DNA of 64,000 nt from Mytilisepta virgata (lineage: Eukaryota > Mollusca > Bivalvia > Mytilida > Mytilidae). Positions 55,325 to 64,000 of the stretch are shown piece by piece. The stretch's first letter is position 1. Every line of letters begins with the position of its first letter. The notes beneath the pieces are model-generated. The model had not been told where the DNA came from. It did not search any database and worked only from the letters and a program-made list of their open reading frames with translations. Where the stretch lies: contig CM051517.1 in the NCBI GenBank assembly GCA_028015205.1, forward strand, positions 13,316,501-13,380,500. Direction: 5' to 3'. The translations under genes and the position numbers were made by a program.

Positions 55325-58300
55325 GTAGGTAGATCTTAGACTCATTTAACTAGAGCTTTCAGTGTTTCCAAAGTTAAAATTGATGATACTGGACATTTGG
55401 TCCAGTAATCCAGTAGAATAAACTGGACCGAACCCAGTTTTACTGGACTTTTCATATATTGATAATTTAGAATTTGAAAAATTTTCAGTTTTATCGGACC
55501 GAATCAATTTTTACTGGTTTTTGCCTTCGGTCCAGTGAATTTCGGAATGACTGAGCTTTATAACGGTCAGAGCTCAAGATAGGCTTCATTGTGTCGCCTG
55601 CATAGCAGAGTCGACACATAGGGATCACTCTGTCGTCTTGCGTCGTCCACGTCGACCGCATCATCCACATTGTCACACTTTTTCTATTATCCGCAACTAC
55701 TCCTAAACTACATGCCAGAATTTAATGAAACTTGCACAGGTTTTACCTTGTAGTCTGTAGATGTGCACGAGATATTTCTTTTTGAAAAATAATTTTTTTC
55801 CAAAAAAAAGGGTTTTTTAATATTTCCAATAGATTATAGGAGGAAGGGGGCAAGAGTCCTTTATCCGCAACTCCTCCTAAACTACATGAAGGAATTCAAT
55901 GAAACTTACAGAGATGTTTCTATTTGATGTGCCCCAGCTATTTTGCTTTTTCAGAAAACACTTTTTTCCAAGAAAAGTTGGGTTTTAAAATATTTCCCAT
56001 AGAATACTGTAGGAAGGGGGCAGAGGTCTCTTATCCACAACTACTCCTAACCTGCTTGAAGGAATTCAATGAAACTTACACAGATGTTTCTATTTGGATT
56101 ATAGATGTGCACCAGCTATTTTGTTTTGTTTTTTTTTTTAAAAACACTTTTTTCCTGAAAAGTTGGGTATTTCAATATTTCCCATACAGTACTGTAGGAA
56201 GGGGATTGGGGTCTCTTATCTGCAACTCCTCCTAAGCTGCATGAAGGAATTAAATGAAACTATTCTACCTACAATACAGCTCAGGTGGATTTTGCCTTCC
56301 ACCAGACTGGGTGGGCGACTGGGCTATTGTCCACTTGAATCTACCCCAACTTTGATATCTTCATGTGAGATATTTATTGGTAGACCTACTTAACAACTTC
56401 TGCAATGGCTTTTCAATAACAACTAATGAAATTCAGTTTGAAATAGATGCCCACAACATAAGGTGCACAAGAGAGACAAATTTGAATTTTAAGCTCAATG
56501 CCCACTCCCAAGGTGGACAAAAATCTCTTTACACACTTTGCAAATCCATTAGTTTTCTTATATTAATCAACTTGTACATTCAAACCTGCTCTGAAGGTCA
56601 CCTTGATTAAGCAAAAACCTGTATTATCCATTCCAGTCACCATTTAGTTGTCCCACTACAGTAGTATGTATGTATGTAATTTTAACCTCAAGTTAAAGGT
56701 CACTTTTTTTTTGTGGTCCCAAGGGTGATCTTTATACATGTATACATGTTTGACTACACTTCTTATATGACTTTGTCAATGTAAATAGCCATTGACAAAA
56801 CATAATATTGCATAATGGCATAAAAACTATTTTATTGGAAAATATACTAATAATCCATGAACCTTTTTTTTTCAGGTATTTGTTTGGGCAAAAATAAAGG
56901 GCTCATCAGTTATGTGGCCATCAAGATTGTTAGATGGACAAAAACAAAAAGTCTACATATTATGTGACCATGCAGAGTGAGTATATATTTGTAATGTTGT
57001 TAGTTTGTTGTATCTCAACATTTTCCATCTTATTCTGTATTTCAGGACAGTGAAGTAGGCATCATGGTATATCATTTTGAAAATCTTAATTCATGGCAAT
57101 TAGCTTTTGGTTGCAAGCTTAGAAATCCTATTAATGTATAAAACTCAATATCATGCTGCCCTGGCGGAGTTCCTCAGTGCAACTTGCAGTAGGAAAACAA
57201 TTGAATGAAGCATTCTTTTGAAAAATCTTCATAACTTTTCTTGCTATTATTCATTTCATAAAAGAAGATGTACCATGGTTCATTTGACTTCCCTTTGTTA
57301 AAAAGTATTATGTATCCTCTGATTGGCCAGCCAATCCGAAGCATCAGAATTACTATGCTGTATGTAAGATACACTCACAGTTTTCAAGTTGAATTAGTAT
57401 CATTTCCAAGAATAAATCCAGACTCAATGAATTAAACACCCTTTAACCGTCACTGCAGCAGAGAAAATGAAAATTTAAATACAACGTTGCACGTGCAAAC
57501 GGGATATCATTGATGTCAAATTAACCAGGGCATATGTGACTTACTATATGGGAATGATAAAATATGTATGAATACAGCATGGGTACAACAAAATTAATTT
57601 GAACGCAAAGCTTTCTCATGAATTTAAGTCCCACCCTATCTTTATCTATATATATGCATATAAATACTCAATAGTAAATAAAACTTGTTAGAAAAATTTG
57701 TTAAAATATATCTTAAGAAAGATGTTTACCTGTGCTTCTAAATTCAGTCTTTTAAAATGTTTTACAGGTTAGATTGTAAACTAGGAATCCCAATTACAGA
57801 TTCTAATTACAAAAGATACAAAAAAGAAGGCATTGGTAGTGGCATTTTTAATAACGTTTTAAATGTTATGTTATGCATGTTGTTATCAGGAGATCCCAAC
57901 TGTTTCTGTTACAGCGGATTCTCTATATAAACTGACGAGTATGAACTGCAACTGAGGTAGGAGATTCACCAGCTGGTGTTCAAACTCCCACAAATACAAC
58001 AATTCATCAGATAAAACTCCTTTAAATCTAAATTAAATATGAAGACAAGAGAAAAATAATAAATGTTTCTGTAAATATATTATAATCATTGAGATTTCTT
58101 CAATTTGCTATATACAGGTAAAAATACAGGTTCTGTATAGGTAAATAATGGGAGTTTTATTTGATGAGTTAGAGTTGTATTTGTGGGAGTTTATTTACCA
58201 GTTGGTGAATGAGTTTAGGAAATCTCCTTCCACAGTTACAATTCATACTCGTCAATTTATACAGCGAATCCTCTGTAATAAAAAATTATTGAGATTTTGG

Positions 58301-61300
58301 TCCATTAAAATTGCACAGTGTGGTACCTTAAAAAGTATGAAGTCATTCACTCAGGGATTAATAATTTTTGGTAACATCTTATTTTTAGTTCACTTGGTCA
58401 AAAATACCATTTGAACTTTTGTCATCAATTGGGTCCGTCGTCTGTCTTTGTCTGTCATCTGGCGTCTGTCAACTTTTCCTCCTCTGAAACCACTGGACCA
58501 GATTGAACCAAAGTTGGCAGTGATGGTCCTTGAGTTTATGCAAGAATGATCATATGATGGTTCTTTATAAATTGAATTATTATAGTGCCAATCAGAAATC
58601 CAAGATGGCTGTCAAAGCCAAACATAGATAAATATTGAACCCTATGGGAAAAGCATGCAAACAACTTATAGGAAGAAACCATTTGACATATTGATTTCAG
58701 TGTATGCAAAAATGATCATATGATGGTCCTTCATAAATTGAAGGATTATAGTGCGAATCGGAAATTCAAAATGGCCGTCACAACCAAATATAGATTAACA
58801 TAGTACCCTATGGGGAAAGCATGCAAATCAACTTATAAGAAGAAACTGTTTGACATATTGATTCCAGTTTATGCAAGAATGATCATATGATTGTCCTTCA
58901 TATATTGTATGATTATAGTGTTAATAGGAAATCCAAGATGGCTGCCACAACTGAATATAGATTAACATAGTACGTTATGGGAGATAGCATGCAAACAGCT
59001 GACAAGGAGAAACCTTTGACATATTGATTCCAATTTATGAGAGAATGATCAAAAGATAGTCTTTCATTGATTAAATGATTTTAATGCAGATTGGAAATCC
59101 AAGATCGTAACCACAACCAAACATTGAATAACATAGCTATGGGGATAGCAAGCAAACAACTTATAGGGAGAAACTTTTTGATGTATTGATTTCAATTTTA
59201 GCAAGAATGATCATATGGTAGTCCTTATGCCAATCAGAAATCCAAGATGGCTGCCACGGCCAAACAAAGATTAACACAAAATAGAGAATAGTGTGCAAAC
59301 AACTTCTATAGAGAAACCATTTTACGTATTGCTTTCAGTTTATACTTGAATGATCAAATGGGGTCCTTCAGTAATTGTATGATTTAAGTTTCCATTGGAA
59401 ATCCAAGATGGCTTCCACACCTGAGCATTGCTAAACATAGAACCCATTGGAAAATTTGACACAGACAAAATTGATAGCTTCTTTAACCATGTATTAAAAC
59501 GATTCAGGCTCTCTAGAGCCTCTGGTTCTGAATATTTTGTTTTTTTTAAAAAAACTTCTGTCGAAACGGATTTATTTGCTTCAAGGGATACATTATCAAA
59601 AGTGTGCAAACAAAGACAAATATAACAATTTCCTAACTGAATTTTAGTGAATTAATTTTAATGGACCAAAGTTTGGTAAACAGTTAATACTCCTGATTTT
59701 GTTGAAGTTATTATTTTTAAAAAGTTGTTTTTAGTAGTTTATTTGTTACAGGGAATTTCTCAAATTATGGATTTTGTAGAATACCTGAAATTTTAGTGAT
59801 TCTGTAAATCACTTAACAGATCAGTGACTTTACAAAACCCCTGAAAATGGTTATTAGTCCCCTACCGGCGAAGGAGGACTTTAGTTTTAGGTTCCGTCTG
59901 TCTGTCTCTCCACATTCGTCACGTTACATGTCCGGACTTTTTTTTCGACATCCTTTGAGATATTGACTTGATATTTTGTGTGTGGCTATATCTAGATGAG
60001 TTACAGTTTAAGTTCGAAGATTGTTCTGGTCCAACGATTTTTGGCTGAGTTATGGCCCTTGGACTTGTATATTTTGGTAAAATTTTCAGTTGTCTGGACT
60101 TTTTTTCAACATCCTTCGAGATATTGACTTGATATTTTGTATGTGGCTATATCTCAATGAGTTACAGTTTAAGTTCAAAGATTGTTCCGGTCCAATGATT
60201 TTTTGGATGAGTTATGGCCCTTGGACTGGTAAATTTTGGTAAAATTTTCAGTTGTCCGGACCTTTTTTCGACGTCCTTTGAGATATTGACTTGATATTTT
60301 GTATGTGGTATATCTAGATGAGTTACAGTTAAGTTCGAAGATTGTTCCAGTCCAACGATTTTTGGCTGATTTATGGCCCTTGGACTTGTAAATTTTGGTA
60401 AAAATTTCAGTTGTCCGGACCTTTTTTCGACATCCTTTGAGATTTTGACTTGATATTTTGTGTATGGCTATATCTAGATGAGTAACAGCATCCACTTACA
60501 GTTACTTGAATGTCTGTTGTTCTTTTAATGATTTCAAATGGTAACTCTTTTTTTTTCATTACTTCAGATGTTTTGAAAAGAAAAGGATTGAAAAGGACAT
60601 TGGAAAATTTTATAGAGGACTGTGATGCCATAATGACAAAAAGAAGAGGTATATTACGTTATGTTTACAAATATATTTAATTGCTAATCTATTGAATAAA
60701 TTCTTGAACAGGTCATGCGATTGAACCTACTTTTGGTCTGTTTATACCTAATAAGCTATGAAACAGTTTATGAATAATGTAAACAGAGCCAAAGTAGGTT
60801 ATAGAAGCATAACCTGTTCAGGAATTTGAAATATTCCTTATAATTTGAATTTGATATTCATGGAAATATTTAATCTGTCATAGTTGTTGTTGTCTGTGGA
60901 TAATTTGGTTTCTATTGATTATCTTGAGTTTCCCTTGACCAATTCTTTTCAAATTTAAACACAATATTATTTACAACAATGTGTAGACAAGGTTTGAAAA
61001 CAGGGGTCCTGGCCCCACCCATTTTAGAAAAAGGGGGCCAAAAAGGACCAAAAATTGAAAAAATATAAAAGTAGGGTTGTAAGAAATCATTACAAAGGTA
61101 TTGACTTGTAGATTAAAAAAATTAAATTTTTAAGGGCCCAAACCCTTTCTTTTGAGAAAAAAAGGGCCCAAAAGAGCCAAAAATTGAAAGTTGTTTAAAA
61201 GTAGGGTTGTAATATGTCATTACCAAGGTATTGACTTGTAGGTTACAAAAATGAAATTTTTCAGGGTCAACAAAACAGACTACAGCAGGTGATGAATCAG

Positions 61301-64000
61301 AAAGTACACTAATTTCCAATAAACCTGAAAATGAACTTCCATCAACTTGTCCTGAGGCCAAAACGAAACAGACTACTGCAGATGACAAATCAGAAAGTAC
61401 ACTGATTTCCAATGAACCCGAAAATGAACTTCCATCAACTTGTCCTGAGGCCAAAACGAAACAGAATACTGCAGATGATGAATCAGAAAGTACACTGATT
61501 TCCAATGAACCCGAAAATGAACTTCCACCAACTTGTCCTGAGGCCACAACCAAACAGATTTCTGCAGATGATGAATCAGAAAGTACACTGATTTCCAGTG
61601 AACCTGAAAATGAACTTCCATCAACTTGTCCTGAGGCCAAAACGAAACAGAATACTGCAGATGATGAATCAGAAAGTACACTGATTTCCAATGAACCCGA
61701 AAATGAACTTCCACCAACTTGTCCTGAGGCCACAACCAAACAGATTTCTGCAGATGATGAATCAGAAAGTACACTGATTTCCAGTGAACCTGAAAATGAA
61801 CTTCCATCAACTTGTCCTGAGGCCACAACTAAACAGAATACTGCAGATGATGAATCAGAAAGTACACTGATTTCCAGTGAACCTGAAAATGAACTTCCAT
61901 CAACTTGTCCTGAGGCCAAAACGAAACAGAATACTGCAGATGATGAATCAGAAAGTACACTGATTTCCAATGAACCCGAAAATGAACTTCCACCAACTTG
62001 TCCTGAGGCCACAACCAAACAGATTTCTGCAGATGATGAATCAGAAAGTACACTGATTTCCAGTGAACCTGAAAATGAACTTCCATCAACTTGTCCTGAG
62101 GCCACAACCAAACAGATTTCTGCAGATGATGAATCAGAAAGTACACTGATTTCCAGTGAACCTGAAAATGAACTTCCATCAACTTGTCCTGAGGCCACAA
62201 CTAAACAGAATACTGCAGATGATGAATCAGAAAGTACACTGATTTCCAGTGAACCTGAAAATGAACTTCCATCAACTTGTCCTGAGGCCAAAATGAAACA
62301 GACTACTGCAGATGACAAATCAGAAAGTACACTGATTTCCAGTGAACCTGAAAATGAACTTCCATCAACTTGTCCTGAGGCCACAACGAAACAGAATACT
62401 GCAGATGATGAATCAGAAAGTACACTGATTTCCAGTGAACCTGAAAATGAACTTCCATCAACTTGTCCTGAGGCCACAACTAAACAGAATACTGCAGATG
62501 ATGAATCAGAAAGTACACTGATTTCCAGTGAACCTGAAAATGAACTTCCACCAACTTGTCCTGAGGCCAAAACGAAACAGAATACTGCAGATGATGAATC
62601 AGAAAGTACACTGATTTCCAATAAACCTGAAAATGAACTTCCATCAACTTGTCCTGAGGCCACAACAAAACAGAATACTGCAGATGATGAATCAGAAAGT
62701 ACACTGATTTCCAGTGAACCTGAAAATGAACTTCCATCAACTTGTCCTGAGGCCACAACAAAACAGAATACTGCAGATGATGAATCAGAAAGTACACTGA
62801 TTTCCAGTGAACTTGAAAATGATTTTCGATCAACTTGTCCTGAGGCCACAACTTGTCAAAAAGCAACAACATTGAAGCCCACTGTAGTGACAGAATCTGA
62901 AAGTGAAGATATAAAAGATGTTGAAATTGACTTCACAGAATTTACGGCCAGGGAGTTACATGATTTAATTGATGAATATGAAATTGAATCTGAATTTGAT
63001 GACTCATACATTGATCCTGATTGGAAAAATGATACAGATGAAAATGTTTCAGATAGTACTGATGGCTTTGAATCTGACAATGAAGATTGTATGTCTGTTC
63101 AATATGGGCCTGTTTTGAATATGAAGAAGACACCTTTGCCTGTACAACCATCAAATACACCCTCCTATGTAGATGCAACCTTGTGCACTACTTCCCCATT
63201 AAAGTCAATGTCATCACCGCTAGACTGTTCAGAGGAAGTATTAACATCAATATCATCTCTGTCTGTGAACTCAAATATTGAATCATCTGTGAATTCAGTT
63301 GCTTCTATGTCCAAGCTAAATGAAAAGTCAGAGGTGCCATCTGTAGAATCTCCAAAGGAACAAGTAACTCATTCAGACTGCAGTAAAAGTTATCAAATTT
63401 TTCATAGAATTCTTTCACCTGAGGAATGTATATTTGATGTTGCAAACCCCAAAATTTATATAAAATCTTATAAAACCAATTCTAACAAAGAGAACTCAAA
63501 ACATTGTCGGACATACGACACAGTGCATGCTTGTTTATATTGTGGCAGACTTGTAACAAATGTTCAGATCCACATAGAAAATCGTCATAAAAAAGAAAAG
63601 GATGTGGAACAGATTTTACAATTAAAATCTCAGAGAGATGAAGCGACCAACGATGACTCTAAATCAACCTTAACGATAGAGATCCGTGCATGCCAAGACC
63701 TGTTACGTTACAAAGGCAATCATAGACATAATGAAGCAGTACTACGAAATAGAGAAGGAGAAATATTGCTTTCTAGAAGAAAAGATAGCAATTGCTTTAA
63801 TATAAAGGATTATGGTCCTTGTCCCCATTGTTATGAATGGGGGCTTCTAGAACTGATAACAAGACACCAGAAATTATGTCCAGCTAAAAAACGTATGCCA
63901 GTTATTCCATCCGAAAAGCAAACAAAAGCTGCTGCAATTATTCAGTCCCAAGCATTGAAGGGTAAATTGCATACAAAAGGTTCAAAAAGACTAATCAAAG
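55223..64000 (+). CDS. PWWP domain / 31-residue repeat / zinc-finger protein (partial, runs off right edge)
   Basis: Exons are 55223-55324, 56876-56976, 57768-57835, 60568-60648 and 61265 to beyond 64000, with phases that agree throughout (about 1029 residues seen). Residues 1-34 are basic and duplicated (MPKRRRAVKGQVEDET / MPKIRRVAKGQVENET). Residues 35-~117 look like a PWWP domain: FVWAKIKGSSVMWPSRLL plus a C-terminal helix, VLKRKGLKRTLENFIEDC. Residues ~119-645 are 17 repeats. An acidic part follows, then CX2C...HX4H at ~874 and CX2C...HX3C at ~970. PWWP domains bind methylated histone H3 and DNA, so a chromatin role is inferred. The zinc part resembles uncharacterised animal proteins I recall. 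The frame is open upstream of the chosen ATG to the acceptor, so the start is uncertain. Confidence 0.7.
55590..56260 (-). mobile_element. Hairpin-ended modular element, copy 10, in PWWP gene intron 1
   Basis: The left hairpin end GTGTCGCCTGC...GTCGACAC (55592) is the reverse complement of the end at 28326. It is followed by CTGTCGTCTTGCGTCGTCC. Four ~165-bp modules with 'atccgcaactcctcctaaac', 'gaaggaattcaatgaaac' and 'gatgtgcaccagctattttg' follow. Frames at 55924-56393 arise from these modules. Confidence 0.7.
56575..56758. mobile_element. Diverged MITE related to 16390-16571
   Basis: TACATTCAAACCTGCTCTGA on the left and ACATGTTTGACTAC on the right are loosely inverted. GGTCACC and GGTGATC lie just inside, like GGGCACC/GTGCCC in the other copy. 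Confidence 0.4.
56876..56976 (+). CDS. PWWP gene exon 2, PWWP beta-barrel start
   Basis: Acceptor TTTTTTTTTCAG, then VFVWAKIKGSSVMWPSRLLD; the 'VWAKIKG..MWPS' block is the PWWP signature (here xMWP). Donor GCAGA|GTGAGT. Confidence 0.85.
57768..57835 (+). CDS. PWWP gene exon 3
   Basis: Acceptor GTTTTACAG, reads LDCKLGIPITDSNYKRYKKE and GI. The donor ATTG|GTAGTG matches the phase of exon 4. Read-through would stop at 57930 inside a MITE. Confidence 0.65.
57910..58277. mobile_element. TA-flanked MITE in PWWP gene intron 3
   Basis: CAGCGGATTCTCTATATAAA (57912) faces TTTATACAGCGAATCCTCTG (right). The ~90-bp arms continue through CGAGTATGAACTG and the CAGCTGGTG/CAGTTGGTG blocks. TA flanks at 57910-57911 and 58276-58277. 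The 88-codon frame at 58148-58414 lies on the right arm and is not a gene. Confidence 0.75.
58388..59540 (-). mobile_element. Hairpin-ended modular element, copy 11, in PWWP gene intron 3
   Basis: The left hairpin AGTTCACTTGGTC...CCATTTGAACT is followed by gtccgtcgtctgtctttgtc. About six ~160-bp modules carry 'aatgatcatatgatggtcct', 'aatccaagatggctgcca' and 'gcatgcaaacaact'. The far end has AGGCTCTCTAGAGCCTCT (59507), the same kind of palindrome as at 7948 and 23579. Confidence 0.7.
59541..59857. other. Intron 3 remainder
   Basis: AT-rich, with nothing recognised. Confidence 0.4.
59862..60490 (-). mobile_element. Hairpin-ended modular element, copy 12, in PWWP gene intron 3
   Basis: The hairpin AGTCCCCTACCGG...GAAGGAGGACT is followed by ccgtctgtctgtctctcc. 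Four ~160-bp modules with 'gacatcctttgagatattga', 'atatctagatgagttacagt' and 'gagttatggcccttggact' follow. Minus-strand frames at 60175-60495 come from these modules. Confidence 0.7.
60568..60648 (+). CDS. PWWP gene exon 4, C-terminal helix of the domain
   Basis: Acceptor CATTACTTCAG, 26 codons VLKRKGLKRTLENFIEDCDA then IMTKRR, donor AAGAG|GTATAT. Confidence 0.75.
60698..60827. mobile_element. Small foldback repeat in PWWP gene intron 4
   Basis: AAATTCTTGAACAGGTCATG with CCTACTTTTGGTCTGTTTA on the left faces TAAACAGAGCCAAAGTAGG with AACCTGTTCAGGAATTT on the right. Arms of ~48 bp with a few mismatches. Confidence 0.7.
61000..61264 (+). repeat. 130-bp tandem duplication ending in the exon 5 splice acceptor
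   Basis: 'gtagggttgtaa' and 'aaggtattgacttgtag' occur at 61071 and again at 61201. The second copy ends TTTTTCAG|GG (the acceptor). The first ends TTTTTAAGGGCCC in the same place. Confidence 0.75.
61265..64000 (+). CDS. PWWP gene exon 5, repeat and zinc-finger exon (open at window edge)
   Basis: After TTTTTCAG the frame is open for at least 911 codons. It holds the 17 repeats, then DFTEFTARELHDLIDEYEIE and an Asp/Glu-rich part, a Ser-rich part, HACLYCGRLVTNVQIHIENR, and DYGPCPHCYEWGLLELITRH. No stop before 64000. Confidence 0.85.
61267..62847 (+). repeat. Coding minisatellite: 17 x 93 bp (31 residues)
   Basis: The sequence CCTGAGGCC recurs every 93 bp exactly from 61351 to 62839. The consensus unit is TKQNTADDESESTLISSEPE followed by NELPSTCPEAT. 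Changes fall at few sites (N/I/T after KQ, SSEP/SNEP, ELPS/ELPP, EAT/EAK) and mark a partial alternation of two unit types. Each unit has one Cys and an acidic DDESES core that could be a CK2 target (inference). Confidence 0.93.

Noticed and set aside
61122..62849. 575-codon minus-strand frame with repeats ASGQVDGSSFSGSLEISVLS
   Set aside because: It is the antisense of the 93-bp coding minisatellite. The plus strand has spliced upstream exons, a PWWP domain and continues past the repeats to zinc-finger-like motifs.
61373..62872. Minus-strand frames with repeats WPQDKLMEVHFQVHWKSVYF
   Set aside because: Another antisense frame of the same minisatellite, held open only because 93 is a multiple of three.

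Overview
The window reads as nuclear DNA of a marine bivalve, most likely a mussel (Mytilidae). The base composition is strongly AT-rich, genes are split by GT-AG introns of kilobases, and dispersed repeats fill most of the space. The repeat tail at about 11487, 20079 and 28460 ("gttgttgtctctttgacaca") and the modular hairpin-ended elements look to me like mussel/bivalve repeats. That species call is recollection, not a search.

Four host genes have real support. (1) 4985-5127 (-) is the signal-peptide first exon of a type-B carboxylesterase-like gene; the rest would lie to the left, beyond the window. (2) 27021-34833 (-) is a complete PTAR1 gene, the alpha-type subunit of geranylgeranyltransferase III. 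I rebuilt it from seven exons with matching phases (411 residues). (3) 35164-43745 (+) is the 5' part of a gene resembling PDCD7, the U11/U12 snRNP 59K protein. It lies head to head with PTAR1 across a 330-bp promoter. (4) 55223 to beyond 64000 (+) is a five-exon gene that joins a PWWP domain, seventeen near-identical 31-residue repeats, an acidic stretch and two zinc-finger-like Cys/His clusters. It runs off the right edge.

The rest is a layered set of mobile elements. There is an intact Tc1-like DD34E transposon (33-1558). Two foldback elements (12784-17730 and 37285-42901) have terminal inverted repeats that are arrays of a ~45-bp satellite; the second has a perfect 9-bp target duplication. 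Two copies of a TAGCTACAATAATG-ended element also have 9-bp duplications, and each has other elements nested inside. Two TA-flanked MITEs are built of AAGATATCTT palindromes. A near-perfect 68-bp-arm hairpin sits at 6113-6258. At least twelve modules share one plan: tandem 120-180-bp repeats, then a GACGG/CCGTC-rich tract, then a hairpin. This is the plan of bivalve 'pearl' and Helitron/Helentron-like non-autonomous elements.

Region by region: 0-1.6 kb Tc1; 1.6-5 kb carboxylesterase intron; 5-12.8 kb repeats and nested MITEs; 12.8-17.7 kb foldback copy A; 18-26.2 kb repeats and a three-layer nest; 27-34.8 kb PTAR1; 35.2-43.7 kb PDCD7-like gene with foldback copy B in intron 2; 44-47 kb weak exon candidates; 47.2-52.7 kb a 1.57-kb macrosatellite; 53-64 kb the PWWP/repeat/zinc-finger gene with elements in its introns. 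The four genes show no sign of acting in one pathway. They are ordinary neighbours in a repeat-rich genome.
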